From contig CM031870.1 in the NCBI GenBank assembly GCA_018697195.1, forward strand, positions 7,194,379-7,258,378: DNA of 64,000 nt, in the 5' to 3' direction. Below, piece by piece: positions 34,707 through 48,200 of this stretch. Made by a program: the position numbers and the translations under genes. Below the pieces are notes generated by a model. The model was given only the letters and a program-made list of their open reading frames with translations. It made no database searches and had not been told where the DNA came from. Positions within the stretch are counted from its first letter, which is position 1. Each line of letters begins with the position of its first letter. This DNA comes from Certhia americana. Its lineage: Eukaryota > Chordata > Aves > Passeriformes > Certhiidae.

Positions 34707-37700
34707 ATACAAATCTGCTTCTCATACAAACAATCAATGATCTGAAATTGCTGCAGCACACCAGCACGGACTTGATTCAGTATCTGGTTTTGTTTGCTTT
34801 CTTTTGTTTGTTGTTAGGGAGAAGGAATCCAAAGTGGATCAAATTCTATTTGATCTCTGGAGCTGCACCCATGCCCCTACTTACCACCCCTATGTTTAGA
34901 CTTGCATGCTCTGAGGTTTCAGAAATCATAGCCACTACCCACCCACCTGTATTTGCCTTAAATCAAACTTCTTAAATGAATTTTAGGTGTTTCATTTTTC
35001 TTCTCATTCTTGGACATAAGTTGGGTCTGATTTTTCTGTAGGTTTTCCTTGGCTTCTAAATAATTTTACAAGGTGTTGCTTATTTGAATCACATGGTCAT
35101 TGGCAAGGGGCAGCTATGCCCCTCACCCAGCAATGCCATGCTTCAGAGAGCCACACACACAACCAAAGCCTGCTCCAAGGGTAACAAATTACAAGTGGAA
35201 ACATTATCATGGCAATTGACTGTCATTATTGATGGGTTGGTGGAAGTTTCTGTGCAAATACATAGCAGTGTGTGCTTCTTTGTCATATTGCTCTGCTGAC
35301 TCAAATAGTGGGCAATGTGCCTTTCACTCAGAGCCTGCTCACAGAGGTAAGCACTGCTGTAGCCTGAGCCACGTTTGGGGTGGATTCAACTGCACCTGGA
35401 GAGCTGACAAGGGGACAGGTGGTGGCTGGAACACACTGTAGTTGGAGCCATTTATGTTTAGGAGGGCTGGAAAACCCTTTTACTGGCCCCATCTTCAGGT
35501 CTACTGGGGGCTCTCCACTGCCTCCTGTAGCATGCAGAGAGCACACAGGTGTATTTAAGTCTGTCCTGGGCTCAGGGTGCCTTCCAGCCCTTCTTGGTGA
35601 GCTGGTGACAAAGGGTGAGCTTGCACTACTTAGCAGGAGCTGGGTTTCCCTGGAACAGAGGAGTAATGGTTTCATGGTGTCCCAATGACCTGCAAGCATG
35701 GATGGAGGCCAGGAGAGGACATCCTGTCTGCCACTGGGCTTCCACTTAGCAGGCCACTGTATGTTCAGGTATGTTCTGAGTTTGCTGCTTTGCCTTTTGC
35801 TGATGGATGAAGACAGGCAAAACTATGTTATGCGTGTTTCTACTCCCTGTCTTTGATCAATGGCGAGGTTGTAAATGGACTTGTTGCCCGGCTATTTTGG
35901 GACATACCTATTTTTTGTAATATTCATTTACTTGGGGAGTTAAATCAAGGGAAATAAATTCAATTAAACACTTGATCACCATGAATAATTAATTGTCCTC
36001 TAATATATTTAGGAGTGATATTTAAAATATATTTATTTGGCTTATAATTCATAAACCTGTCAAAAAAATTGATCTAGAAAGAGGGTTTATTATTTATTCC
36101 AGAGCCAAATGCTAAAGTGCTGAAATTGTGGGAACTGAAATCTTTTAGCAAGTTCAGATGCATCCCTTAGTATTTCATACTTCTTAAATGACTAAAAAAT
36201 CTTCCCACAGAGATGAGCAATTGAAACTCCCCTCAGAGCAGATCCCAGAAAAGCTGTAACCACAGCAGAGCACAAGGTATGAACATTTCAAGTGTATAAC
36301 TTCCAATATCAAAGTGCTCTTGGAAAGAGCTTGAAATTCGTGCAGCCTGAGGCAGCTCTCCCCAAGCCTCTGTCATCTTTCATGCTGTGGCAGCAGGCAG
36401 AGCAGAGAGATGGAGGAGGGAAAACACATTAATATGAGGACAGTGTTGTGTCATTTAAAGAGATGCAATCTGAGCATAAGCTTGGTTTTGGGTAGGTGTT
36501 TTTCAGTCCATGCTCTTCATTCTTTGCCCACCACAGATATCCCTTTTCTGTGCCACCCTGGGGATCAGAAAATTATTGCAGGGGTGGTTGGCAAGTCTGT
36601 GCTATGCAGCACCACATCCACAGTCTCTAAAGAGGGATGCTGCAATGGGCTCAAGTCTTTTACTGCTCCATGCTTTCTTTAATATTTGTGTCCTTCGTTG
36701 CAAGCATATTCTTTTCCATTCAGCTGTAAAGATCCCATGGCCACTGGTGACCCTCTGGGTAGGGAAGGGGCTGGTTCTGGCACTGCAACATGAACCCAAT
36801 GCTGATGAGATGTTTGTAAAGCCCGCAGTGAGGGATCCACTCCCTTGCACTGGTAGGACTCCAGCCAGGTCATGGATGTGTCTGTTCACACAAATGCTGA
36901 GATGAGAAAAGTGAACCTTTTGCATTCACCATTCTCCTCCCCCATTTGCAGGTATTACTTTAGGGATAGCAAAGGGAACAGAAGACAGAATGTGTTCTGG
37001 AAGTAAAGAAATAACATTCAAACATGAATCAGCTTGTTGTAAAGGCAGTTTGTTCTTCCCTTCCTCAGTCTCCCTTAGGGGAGCCTGGGCCATTCCTGTT
37101 GTTTCAGTGGGTTTGCTTTGCATTTATATCTATGTGAGAAACTTGCATTTTACAGTTCCAGAGAGTAAATGTGATGCCTTATGTAGCATAAATTTTTTAA
37201 AAATTAATGTAATTTGAAATAAGTAGAACATGAAAGATGCTCCCACCTCTGTTCAAGTGGTTGATGCTGTAATAATGAAACCTATGACACCAGATGTAAA
37301 AATAGCTGTCATTAAATGAGTTCATCTGAATAGCCTTAAAGATAGGAATATGCTGCTCTTGCTGCCTTGCAAATTAAATAATTGTGTTGCTTTGCATTGA
37401 TCTGTGGAAAGTTTAATCTTAGTTAAAGGGATGCAGCCTGAGAAATCACTGTGGAGAGATGTCGGGAAAAGATCAAATTTAGTCCTCCTGGTGAGATTTC
37501 AGGCTCCATCATTGTAATGCTCATCCTCTCACAGGGCAGCCAAGCATGTAAAGAATTTACTTCGTACCAGGAAGATTACATGACTGAGGCTAATTTTTAG
37601 CTATGATTTCAACAACTGCATGTGCAGACATCTCCTAGACCAGGCAGTGTGCTGCAAGGTTTTAATTTCAACTGATGCTGAGCAGTGCTAGCAGCATCCC

Positions 37701-40700
37701 CTCAACATCTTTCTACCCAAATCAGGTGGGCCAAAGCAGTGCACAGGACACTGCCTTGTGTGGGCTGCTGTCACTGGGGTGGTGTTTCTTGATGGAGATA
37801 ATCCATCTGGGGATTGCTGCCAGGCTCTATGTGTGGGTTTGGGTGTGGTGTGAAACCTCCCTGAGCTCAAGGACCTCTGCTCCTATCCCTCTGGGAATGC
37901 AGTGAGAAAGTGCTGGCTTGGGTCCTTTGATAGTTTGGGGTTGCTTTGCCTTCCTTGTGGGTCACTTTCCTCTTAAGCCATTAGCTTTTTCTCTCTCTGT
38001 CCTTGGCAGGATGAAGTAAGGGTCTAGGACAGGACTTCTTAAAGTTACCACTGCCCTCCAGCCCTGCACAACAGGTGCTGTGAGCCAGAGCTTCAGCTTT
38101 TCCCAGCCTAATTGTTGAGTGCTGATAAGCCAGTTTCTCCAGACAGATCCTCCCTCACTCAGGATTCCTTCCATGCTGTATTTTCCCTCCTTTTCCCTGG
38201 GTGGGTGATCCAACTCAGGCTCATCAGGAGAGTGACAGCTGAGCCAGGATCATCTCATTATTTGGAGCTGTAAGCCGATGACAAAGCTTGTTCCCTGTTG
38301 TGTGCTTCCCTTTGATTCTGTGAGCTGTATCTCATCACCTTATGCCTAAACTTCATCTTTGTAGCTTGCTGCTGCAGGGTATTTGTCAGGCACAAAACCC
38401 CTTCTCTAACTTCGAGGCAAGCTTAGGGGTACATAAACCCAAAGCAGGAAGACCCAGTAATGGAAGTCACTGGAGAGGACTGGGGCAGCTGCTGCCACTT
38501 TGCTGCTCTTTGAAAGACATCAGTGACACTGACACAGCCCTGCTGAAACAAACACAGAACTATGGGACAAGCCCCACGTTTCTTCTCTAGCTCCCTTGCA
38601 CTGGTTGTGAAAAGCAGAAATGGCACAACAACCCCAAACTGATAAAATGAAACTGTTACAATCCTAATTTAAAATACTGTGCTTTAATCAGTAAAGAAGG
38701 GCTCAGCTATGTGATCACTTTTTATTAGTTAAGCAAGTTACAGTACTAATACTCATTTCAGTGGCTTACCATTAATTAAGCTAAACTATTTCAGTCAATG
38801 ATTAAATTACATTTGAACACACACAAATGTGTCCAAAGTTAAACAGATCAGTATTATTATGTGTTTTTGTTAAACTATTTTAACACAAGCACATGCAAGG
38901 TTTTGCTCTATCTGATACTTTTTAAACCTAGGGATTCCATAGTGGGGATCCTCAGACCTACAACATCTGCTGAGCCCTGGGGGTGGCAGGGAAAGGGAAG
39001 GGTTGAGGTCCTGTCCTTCCTGCATGGAAGGTGACACACTGGGGCCTTGTCACCAGTGCAGGGTGTTCACCTCCTCTGCTGCCCTGGGGGAGTTAGCAGG
39101 GCTTGTTGGCTGAAGTGTTTAGATACAGCACTGGAAGCTATGACTGTTGTCATTCAAATGTGGAATACATTAAAAACTGAGCTTTGAAGAGCAAGTGCAA
39201 GACTTACAGTTTTCAAGTTTCCATTTTCATGTAAGTTTTCAAGTTTCCATTTTCAATGTAAGAAACATTCCCCATTACTGCTGATAACCCTTCTGTATGA
39301 CGGTTGTGTACTTGCACTCCTTGCTGAAAGATGTTTCCTTTTCATGATGCTGTAGTTGGAATTCTTCACAGCTTAAGCCACTTCAGCTTCATGGAAACCA
39401 CGGGACAGCAGAGTGCCTCACTCACACCTCATCAGACAGAACTCAGTGTGCCAACGACACTGATGCACATGGGCTGGGGATTTCATTCCTGGTTCATTGC
39501 TTAGCTGGCAACACATAGGCATGTCTTCCTGAATGCCACAGAATAGGTACATATAAATGCCCTGCTCAAGTTTCTATGCAAAAAAGTAAGCTGTGAGGGT
39601 TTACAAATGATACGGGATAAGCAGGAAATGAACCAGCTGATGCTGCTTCTGATCACCAGCATGGAGCCAGGGTATTTCTGTTTGTGATAATGACAGGCTT
39701 GGACAAGAGATTGTTGTATGAATTACTCAGGAAACCATCCTTCTACAGAAAGGAAATCCTGTATTGGGCTCTGTGTGGTTTACAGCAATCTGGTCTGCTT
39801 GCAGGCTCTCAGATTAAGAAGTGCTACACCCTGCTGATAGTAAGCAAACAAACTGGCAGAGGTGGCAAGCACATCTGACTTAGTAAACAGAAAATATTTT
39901 AAGAGAGAACATGTAACAACACCTCTACTCCCCAAACTCCTTCATGTCCATGTACTGCTCTAGAGGTTTGGCTCCCTCAGCTGATTGTGGTCGCAAGACA
40001 CCCTCTCCTGTTTTCCCATTCCCTGCTGCTGTGACTGGCAGAGATTCGTTAGTCCACAATAAAAAATGGATTTATGTCTACCTGATGCTGTTGGTTTGTA
40101 TTGTAGCTAATAGTATCCCATAAAATCTGGGAGTCAGAGGAATGGCAGGTTTATTTTGATCATGGCATCTCCTTGGCTGGACCATCCAGTGGGCTGTGGG
40201 AGAGATGTGCTGGTAGCTTTGCTTTCAGAGGAAATAATTAGAAGAGTAATTACTGGACCATAAAGCCAAGTGACTGATCATTCAGACTTGTATTTTTTTG
40301 CAATCGATTATTGTACTTTTCTGCTATAGACTGTTTAATAGTGCATTATGAGAAGTTGGAGATATAACCCACTTGCTGCAGAAAAGCAGCTGTACAGCAC
40401 TGGTACAGGAAGGGATCCCCAGAACCTCCCTCCTGCACCTGCAGATACCTGCAGATACCTCCTGCACAGGGCAGATCCTGACCTGGGATAGCTGGGAGGA
40501 AATCTCAGGCTTGTGTTTCAGGTAGATCAGAAAAGAATCAGACAAATATCATCACCTGTTCATGCTTTCTGTCTTTCCACCACTTCCTTCTATCTCCTCA
40601 GGTGGTGTGCTCTGCCTACATCTGTGAAAGTGGCTGCTGTACTGCAGCATGAACAGACCAGTCACACAGATGTATGAAATGCTGCCAGCTGTGGAGAAAC

Positions 40701-43100
40701 TTTAATGGATGCTCTGACCCACTGCTTTCTTTTGCCTCTGCAAATCTCCCTCAGAGCTATCATGAGCTATTTTTAGCTCAACTTGTTTAAGAATGACATT
40801 ATTCCTTATTTAGTGAGCAGGATATCCTGTATATGAGACATTCTGGAGTGAGGGTTTAGATAACATCGATTTAAACAATGGGTGATTGTAACAATGGTAT
40901 TAAAAACTGATGTCATGAATTCTCTCTGGTCACAATTTTGAGGTCATGTTTATTAGTGTTATTATTTTTCTTGAGTATTGTTTTTTTTTTTTTTTTAATT
41001 TTTCTTGAGTATGCAATTTTCATTAAAAACTTCATAAAGCTGAGCACCTCTGGGACATTTCCCACCTCTGAGGTACTCAGCATTTTTCCCAGAGACTCAC
41101 CCTGTGCTCAGGGAGTCATGAAGCAGCCAAGGTCCCAGAAAACAGGCCACTAGCCATCTTTTATCAACCCAAGGCTCTACAGATTTCATCTTGCCTCTGG
41201 CTGAGGAGGAGAAAAAGGACCAGCTAGTAAATTAAACAGCAGTGGTAAAAAATCAGTGCTGTGGATTCATTCTGGGTCTGGTGTTAAAGTCACACTATTA
41301 ACATTCAACCTGTTACTCTGCAGCCTGAGAGTCTGGGTGTGTAGAAGCACACGCTGAGCCTGTGTTTGCACTGCCAGGCTTGGTGTGGCTGGTCACACAC
41401 TCTCAACCAGCTGGCCCCTGGGCCTGTGCCACTGGCTGGGGTGACATCTGCATTTCCTCCAGTCCGTAGGGCCCACGGCTGGCTGGGAAGCTGTGGCATT
41501 GCCCTGTGCAGAAGTCCCAGCAGGAAAACTGCTGTGCTGGTGAGCTCTAGGTCCCCCTGTGGGCAGCAGGCATGAAGGGCTGTGCCAGGTCCTGCAGATG
41601 TAGCTGTCTGTCTCCTAAGCATGTCGGTGCAGCTAATCAAATCAACCCTGCATGAAAAGAGAGTGCAGTCTGTCTTGAAAAATCAGTGTGCCTGGAACAA
41701 GGCCCGAAGGCATGTGAAACATGCTGAGCTTGAGGGTGAAAAAGAAACACAGGCTAGTAAAAATTGAATGTATGAGCCAAGGGTTCACAGAGTTCAACAA
41801 TATTTTCCAACAAAACATCTTGAAGGATTGGTTTAATACCAGCACAGCTGTGCTATTTAAACAGCTTGGAGTTTAGGGGCTGCAGGACAAAGTGAATTGA
41901 TGGGTCACAGGCAATAAGCAGAACAATGAATGTTTTTGTCCCCTCATTCAGCCTTGTGAAGAAATACAGGAAAACATGAAACAAGGAGTAGGAAAGAAAG
42001 ATGCTTTTCACTTCCTGAGTTTTCTTTGCAAGATATGGCTGTTGTGGGATAGATAATATTTCTGAGTAGCAAGGCTATGGACTTAGCTGGTTAGAGCTGT
42101 CAGAAAACATGCTTTCAGTTGTAGGGCATGGAATGTTTTCCTGGCTGAGATGTTATAAAATTGCCTGCAGTTTCTTTTCTTTACATCTGCTTTAATTTTA
42201 ATTTTAAAAATCCCCAATCTCTTGGTTGTAACTCCAAGGGTCAGAGTTGGAGTGATTAGGACTTCTCGTTGTATCTCTCAAGTGTACTCTTGACACACCC
42301 TAGTTTGGTTGCCTGTGAATTAATTCAGGCTGCTTGACCTTGGTTACCTAGTTTGACTTTGTGCGCAGCATCTTGGCAATGCAACATATGCTAGTTCCTG
42401 TCAGGTACGATTTTTATGTACCTAAATGTTGGAAAGGAAGAAATCCTACACCTAAGGTCATATTTTGTTTTGTATAAACACAAATTACATAACCAAACAT
42501 TTGTATGGCATTGCTCTTGATTCTCTGACCCATTCCTTGTTACAGCATTTGCAGCTTGCTGGGTTCAGTCTCTTGTGTTCAAGCACCACCTTTCACCTTC
42601 GTGGAACCACCCATGCCACCATGCAGATGCAGCAGCAGGAACTTTATCACCCAAAATTAAACCAGAATGCTGGTTTAAAAAATTAAAGCAGAATGCTAAC
42701 ATAGATGGTCCTTAAACTTCAGCAAACAGCTTCAAAACTCTGTAAATATTTATTAAGCAAGCAGAAGTTGAGGATGATGACCCTGTCCCCATCAATATTT
42801 GAGACAGTTTAATGTACTCCCAGCAAACTACGTGTTTAAAAAAATTATCTCAAGTATCTGAGTAGATTTAATCCCCAGGGTTATTTCTTCCCTCTTAATT
42901 TGTTAATTATTTGGGCGCAAGGTAAGAAACCCAAGGCTTTTGAATGATTCTATGACTGCGGGCAGCTGTTAGTATACAACAGCAGCCCGTACACACCCTG
43001 GTGTGCTGGCACTGATGGCTTTGCTGCACCTTTGGCACCGAGACGCTTAGGCAGAGCTGGGAACGGGAGGGACTCCCCTGCAGTGGGACAGGCCTGTAAC
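34707..43100. other. Intergenic COQ7-ITPRIPL2, right part: no gene recognised
   Basis: No coding gene is recognised. It holds an AT-rich block with homeodomain-type TAATTAATTG words (35930-36130) that may be conserved non-coding DNA, a 26-27 bp tandem duplication (39209-39261), a T run (40980-40997), and a small local repeat near 42655-42700. Otherwise nothing identifiable. Confidence 0.55.
39209..39261 (+). repeat. Tandem duplication, 26/27-bp unit
   Basis: Two adjacent copies of GTTTTCAAGTTTCCATTTTC followed by ATGTAA (copy 1) or AATGTAA (copy 2). They differ by one inserted base, so the duplication is recent. Confidence 0.9.
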
Positions 43101-43129
43101 ACTTATTTGAGGAAAAACATGCAACGTGG

Positions 43130-45230
43130 AGCTTGTGACACGGCACCGCAGCCCGGGCAGGAGTGCTCCCCCTGACACCGCCGTCTCCTCATGTGGGGGT
43201 ACAGAAACTCGCAGTTTCACACCACAAACACGCTGCAGGGTGCTGTTGGCAGTGAGGGGGGCACGGAACCCGACTCTGGCTCCTCTTTCGGCACAGGCAG
43301 GGCTGCGGGGGGCTGCGCCCGGGCCGGGGCAACCGCGGCTCTGCCTCTCAGGGCGGGAAGGCGAGAGATTCGGAAAGCGGGAGGCGGCGAAATCGGGAAA
43401 CCGCGACCTCGCGGGCGGCGCCGCTCCCCGCCCGGGGCCGGGCCCCGTCGGACAACGCCCCCGGCCCTCGGGCCGGCGCCCGCGGCATTTCCTCTGAGCT
43501 CAGCCGGTGGCTGACGCGGGGCCGCGTCCCTCGGAAGAGGAAGCCGGCAGCGGAGCGGAGCGGCGGCCGGGGCAGGCAGGGGCGCGGCGGGACGAGGGGC
43601 AGCGGCGCGGCCCGCGCTGGGGGCGGCCGGGGCGGCAGAAGAGGGGGCCGGCGGGGGCGGGCGCTCTCTGCCCGCGGGGCTGGGCGGTGGCTCCCCCCGC
43701 GGCCCGAGCCCCCGCCGCGCCCTGCCCGTCACCCCCCTCCGTGTGCGGGGCTTCTGGCCGCTGCTGACCGTGCTCTGCACCGCGCTCCTCTGTTTCTACC
43801 AGGCGCTACGCGGCAGCGCTGCCGGCGAGGGCGCGGGGGGCCCAGAGGACGCGGAGGCGGCGGGGTCCGGGGTGCCGCTGCTGAAGGGCTCGGCACTGCT
43901 GCTGCTGCTCGGCTGCCTGCTCGCCCGCTGCTGTGGTGCGGCGGGCGGCGGCGCCCGGCGCGGCGGGGCTCAGTGGGCGGCGGGGGAGCGGCGCGGAGCA
44001 CTTGAGCGGTTCCACGCGCGGCAGCTGCGGGTGTCGCCCCATGTGCTGGGGCACAGCAAGGCGCACGTGGGGCGGGTGGTGGCCGAGCTGGTGCGCGCCG
44101 CCAAGGCGCAGGGGCTGCAGCCCGGCCCGCTGGCTCTCAGCCTGCGCGGGGACTTCGTGCGCATCGGAAGCGCCTACGAGCAGCACAAGGTGCGCAGCCC
44201 CGACTGCTTCGACATCCTGGTGCCCCTGCGGCTGCCGCCGCACCTGGAGCCCCAGCCGCGCTGTGCTGACGGGCTGGGGCCATGCGGCGCCTTCGTCTGC
44301 GGCCTGCGGGCGAGGGACGGCTGGACACGACGTTGCCGGCCCTTTGCCGAGGGCTTCTGCGTGGAGCTGCAGGGCCGCAGCCACCTCTCCTCGGGGCTGG
44401 TGCTGCGCTGGTTCCAGGGCCATCTGCAGCGGTGCCTGGGCGCCGTGCGGTATCGGCTGCAGGAGCGGTGCCGGGTGAGCCTTTCGGCGTGCCCCGGGCA
44501 CCCGCCCACGCTGCACATCCTGCCCTGCTCCGACTACGTCTGCTGCCACATCTCCATGGCCGTGCGCCTCATCCCAGCCATCCCTCTCGGCGACGCGCTC
44601 TACCTCACGGCCCTGCCGCCCGAGGGCCCCCGCGGCTCTCTGGCCCCCGAGGCGCTCTGGGGCCTCAACGCGTCGCGGCACGAGCAGCGGCTGCTGGGCT
44701 GGCTGAAGGAGCAGGCCCCGGCCGCCTCCTGCCACCTCAAGTGCCTGCAGATCCTCAAGGGCCTGCGGGACCTCCGCAGCCACGGCCTGGAGGAGCCCTT
44801 CTGCTCCCAGTGGGGCCGAGTGCTCTCCTCCTACGTGTTGAAGACGGCTCTCTTTTCCCTGCTGCTGCAGGGGCCATTGGAGGCCTGGGGTGAGCGGTTC
44901 CTGGTGGAGCGGCTGGAGGACCTGGTGCTGTACCTTCGGGACTGCCTGCGCAAGCAGGTGCTGTTGGATTTCTTCCTGGGCAACACCAGCATCCCCGAGG
45001 CCATGGCACTGCCCCGGTTCCTCAAGGAAGCAGCCCCCGTGAACTTGCTGTCTGCCTTCGATGGGCCCACGCTGGACCTGGTAGCCTTCCAGCTGATCAG
45101 CACCTGGATCCAGGCCCCGCACATCATCAGGATGTACAGCAGTCCCCGGTACTTGCGCCCAGTGCCCACCCTGTGCCGACACATCGCTGAGGCCAAGCAG
45201 GAGCCGCCGGGAGAGTGAGCTGGTGGCTGG
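43130..45230 (+). promoter_or_regulatory. ITPRIPL2: CpG island covering the ITPRIPL2 promoter and coding exon
   Basis: About 2 kb of GC-rich, CpG-rich sequence spanning the 5' flank and the whole coding exon, ending almost at the stop codon. No ATG occurs between 43194 and 44039 on the + strand, which bears on how the protein starts. Confidence 0.75.
43743..45218 (+). CDS. ITPRIPL2: Inositol 1,4,5-trisphosphate receptor-interacting protein-like 2
   Basis: Single-exon gene of the ITPRIP family, which has a Mab-21/cGAS-like nucleotidyltransferase fold. ITPRIP itself modulates IP3 receptors; the activity of this paralogue is not established. The frame gives 491 residues from 43743. A hydrophobic segment (FWPLLTVLCTALLCFYQAL) and a Leu-rich stretch (LLLLLGCLLARCC) near the N terminus suggest membrane anchoring. 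The Mab-21 core is visible in SPHVLGHSKAHVGR, GSAYEQHKVRSPDCFDILVP and the C-terminal helices (SSYVLKT, LRDCLRKQ). The human protein is about 535 residues and begins with Met a few residues before FWPL. Here that region has no ATG: the frame position corresponding to human Met1 appears to be a CTG at 43722, and the first in-frame ATG is deep inside the domain. The listed start (a GTG) is therefore only a lower bound. Confidence 0.88.
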   Translation: MRGFWPLLTVLCTALLCFYQALRGSAAGEGAGGPEDAEAAGSGVPLLKGSALLLLLGCLLARCCGAAGGGARRGGAQWAAGERRGALERFHARQLRVSPHVLGHSKAHVGRVVAELVRAAKAQGLQPGPLALSLRGDFVRIGSAYEQHKVRSPDCFDILVPLRLPPHLEPQPRCADGLGPCGAFVCGLRARDGWTRRCRPFAEGFCVELQGRSHLSSGLVLRWFQGHLQRCLGAVRYRLQERCRVSLSACPGHPPTLHILPCSDYVCCHISMAVRLIPAIPLGDALYLTALPPEGPRGSLAPEALWGLNASRHEQRLLGWLKEQAPAASCHLKCLQILKGLRDLRSHGLEEPFCSQWGRVLSSYVLKTALFSLLLQGPLEAWGERFLVERLEDLVLYLRDCLRKQVLLDFFLGNTSIPEAMALPRFLKEAAPVNLLSAFDGPTLDLVAFQLISTWIQAPHIIRMYSSPRYLRPVPTLCRHIAEAKQEPPGE

Positions 45231-48200
45231 GAGAGCTGCTGTCAGCCAGGGACTCTGCTGGGGAATTGCACACTCCCAGCTTGCTGGTGCTTCGAGAGCC
45301 TGCATCTGCCTGAGGATGGTGGGACTGATGCAATGTGTTTCTGTGGTTTTGTTCCTGACCTGAGAAGACCTGGCCAAGACGTACTGAAATTGTAATTCTC
45401 ATTCTCATTGGTTGTATGTGGGAAAATTTTGACATTTCTGGGGCCTTAGTTGTCAGATATTGCCTTCAGTCAACAGCTTGCAAACTAAAAGGCTCAAACT
45501 GACATTTTACGAAATTCATGTTAACTTTTTGTCTTAGTGGCAAAATAGAGCTTTTTCTGAGATTTTATGATGCAAATCCATGTGGGATTTAAAAATCTTC
45601 TAAGTGCAAACAGCCTGCCCCATCCATCAATGTACCAAGATGTTCTTAAAATGTGATAAGCACTAGAGCATGGGTATGGATCACAGTTTGAAATGCTCAG
45701 TGCCGTGCTTTAAATTTCCTAGTTAAACAGAAATGTAACACATGTAAACTTGAGGGAAGAAGTGAAACTGCGGTGATAACAGGATGAAGAACCTAGTTTC
45801 ACATTTGTGTTAAGTGAAGTTTATACTGGATTGAAATGCAGATAGAAGGAAACAAATAGCACTTTATTTTCACAAAGGCGTTATTTTTTTGATAATTGGC
45901 TGCACTAAATATTGCTATTGAGGAGGCATTAGTATTTTGTTAGAGGAGTGGTATTTGAATTATCCCAAGGAAAACCTTTTAAAGAAATACTCTGAGGTTC
46001 ATTTGTTTTTGGGTTCTAGTTGAGTTTTATTAATTGTTTCTGTATTCAAGTATTATTTTCTTAGAATATGCTTTATCTGAAGGATATATAAGAATATCCT
46101 TCTTATCTGAAGGACCAATAACAAGAAATTCTGTATTATATTTTGGAACACACCTTAAGCTAGTCCAAATCTCAGTGCCATAAGCTGACTGTGGCACCCT
46201 CCTGCTTGCTGGTAGGAGTTTGGTGGAATTTTTGGATGACTGCCTAACCAATTGTCTGATTGTTGTCAGTGTTTGAACCAAATAACCTTGGTGGTATTTT
46301 CTAGTGCTGTACTAGAGCAAATTGTTATTTTATTATGGGGAAAAGGAAGTAAAATATTTCAGGGTACTTGAGAATTATTTAGCACTGATACATGGTACAG
46401 TATCATGGTAGTCGTGGGCTACAGATTCTGGTGTCCTCTGAGTATAAATATTAGGCAGATAGTTGCCATTTTCTGTCTGGTTATGTCCCAGTTGCTGGAA
46501 TAACCTGTTGAGATGCAGCCAAGTTTGTAAGTGTCCTTATCTACAACTGCAGGTGTGCCAGGGCATCAGAAAATTCAGAATTTCAAATCCTTGCTTTTTT
46601 TGGTCACCTGCTCAAGTATTTGATGTATTAAGTCTCAAAATGTGTTGCTAAATTGCTGGTGCTCAGGAAGCTGAGCACATGCCTTATTACCTGCAGAGCT
46701 GTGTGCTGAGTGAGCACTCCAAATGTGAAGAACCAAGTGTAACTTCTGGGAAGCTTTAGGATAGCCTGAAGTTACTGACCTTCTCTTCCTCTTCCTGATG
46801 TGTATTGGTGTGCCTTACTCACAGTTCTGTACATCAGAATACAAAACAAACATTTTCAAAATCTATGAAGCTTTATACAAATCTATTTTTCTAAATGGAA
46901 GCACTCCCTAGGCAGATGTTTGCATACTTCTGTCTATTTTTTTAACTGCTCTTGCAGTCATATTTTCAGGTAATTATGGCATAGGTCACACCCACAAGCT
47001 GGGTTATTTTTGTGCGAAGCACTGTGCTTCTTTCTACAAATGCAAATAGTGTATTTATAGGTAGTATTGATCAAATGTTCTTTGCACATGGTATTTAAGA
47101 CTGAGTCAGCTACATTGGTGTTTCTGGGTTGTTGTTTCGGTGTTTTTTGTAGCAGACTATGATATGTACTATTTTTGCAGGCTTGTGTTTCTTGGTTTTT
47201 AAAATAAGATGCAGTTCTGCAATCAAAGCCATTGAATCTTTTGCCCAAAGAAGAACATGGCCAGCCCAGGGTATTGTGGCTGCCTGAACTCTTGACATGA
47301 AAACCCTTGAGCTGTTAATTCTGGCATCTTGATCACTTCAACCAGCTCCCTGTTTATATCTCTGCATCTCTGTCTCTGAAAAGGGATCTTTTCTCTGGAA
47401 AGGGGTGGACATTTGTTTAGTATTGCCACAATACTTGGAAACCTGTAATGGACTCGGAAAGGACCTCCTCATTAAAAGTAGTAAAGTCAGGAGAAGAGAG
47501 TTGCATTGGAAAATATATGACAAGAAGAGATGGTGGAGAATGTTAATAGTTTAGAAAATGAAAGTTGGGCTGAGGGGTGAGTGACAATGATGGTAAACTC
47601 TCAGTGATGATGCACTGCAAACAAGCCAAAGGACAAGGGGTAAAATTGGAGGAGAACTATTGAAAGCAAGTGGTTTTAGAGTGTAGGGTAAAGAGATTTA
47701 AGTGGATTTTGTTTTGACAATATTTCCAAAGCAGTTGAGTCCACCAAGGTAAAAAGTGAGGTAAACCCTCAGTTCATTAGCTGTGCAGGTAGATCTTCAG
47801 TGTGAGTTTTTGCTCAGCAAGGCATGTTTTGAGTTCATGATGGAGAAAATGCATGTGTTTGCTTTCACCCTAAGCTGGGGTGAGCCTTCTTGAAGTGAGG
47901 GGGCATCCTTCCATGAGGCAGTGTGTGCACTTGGTGGCTCAGGTGTACAACAGATATTAAATGTATTCTCCTTATCTGCTCTAAAGCATGCATTCATGAA
48001 TATGATTGACAAAAGGAGCTGATAGAAGTTGGGTTTCTGTTACAGTATTCATCTTATTCCACAGAAACATGACAGCACTGGTGCCTGCTGTGTGCTAGAG
48101 CTGTTACAGGGCCTTATCTTTAGGGACGTGTACAGAGAACTTGACCCCTATGAGTAATCCTGTGGCCCTTTTGCCTTCTTCCTTCTCTCCCAGCCCATGG

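Noticed and set aside
43806..45377. A 523-codon open frame on the minus strand across ITPRIPL2
   Set aside because: It is the shadow of a very GC-rich coding exon. The + frame matches ITPRIPL2 throughout, whereas the minus product is a low-complexity Gln/Arg/Ala-rich sequence without a recognisable domain.
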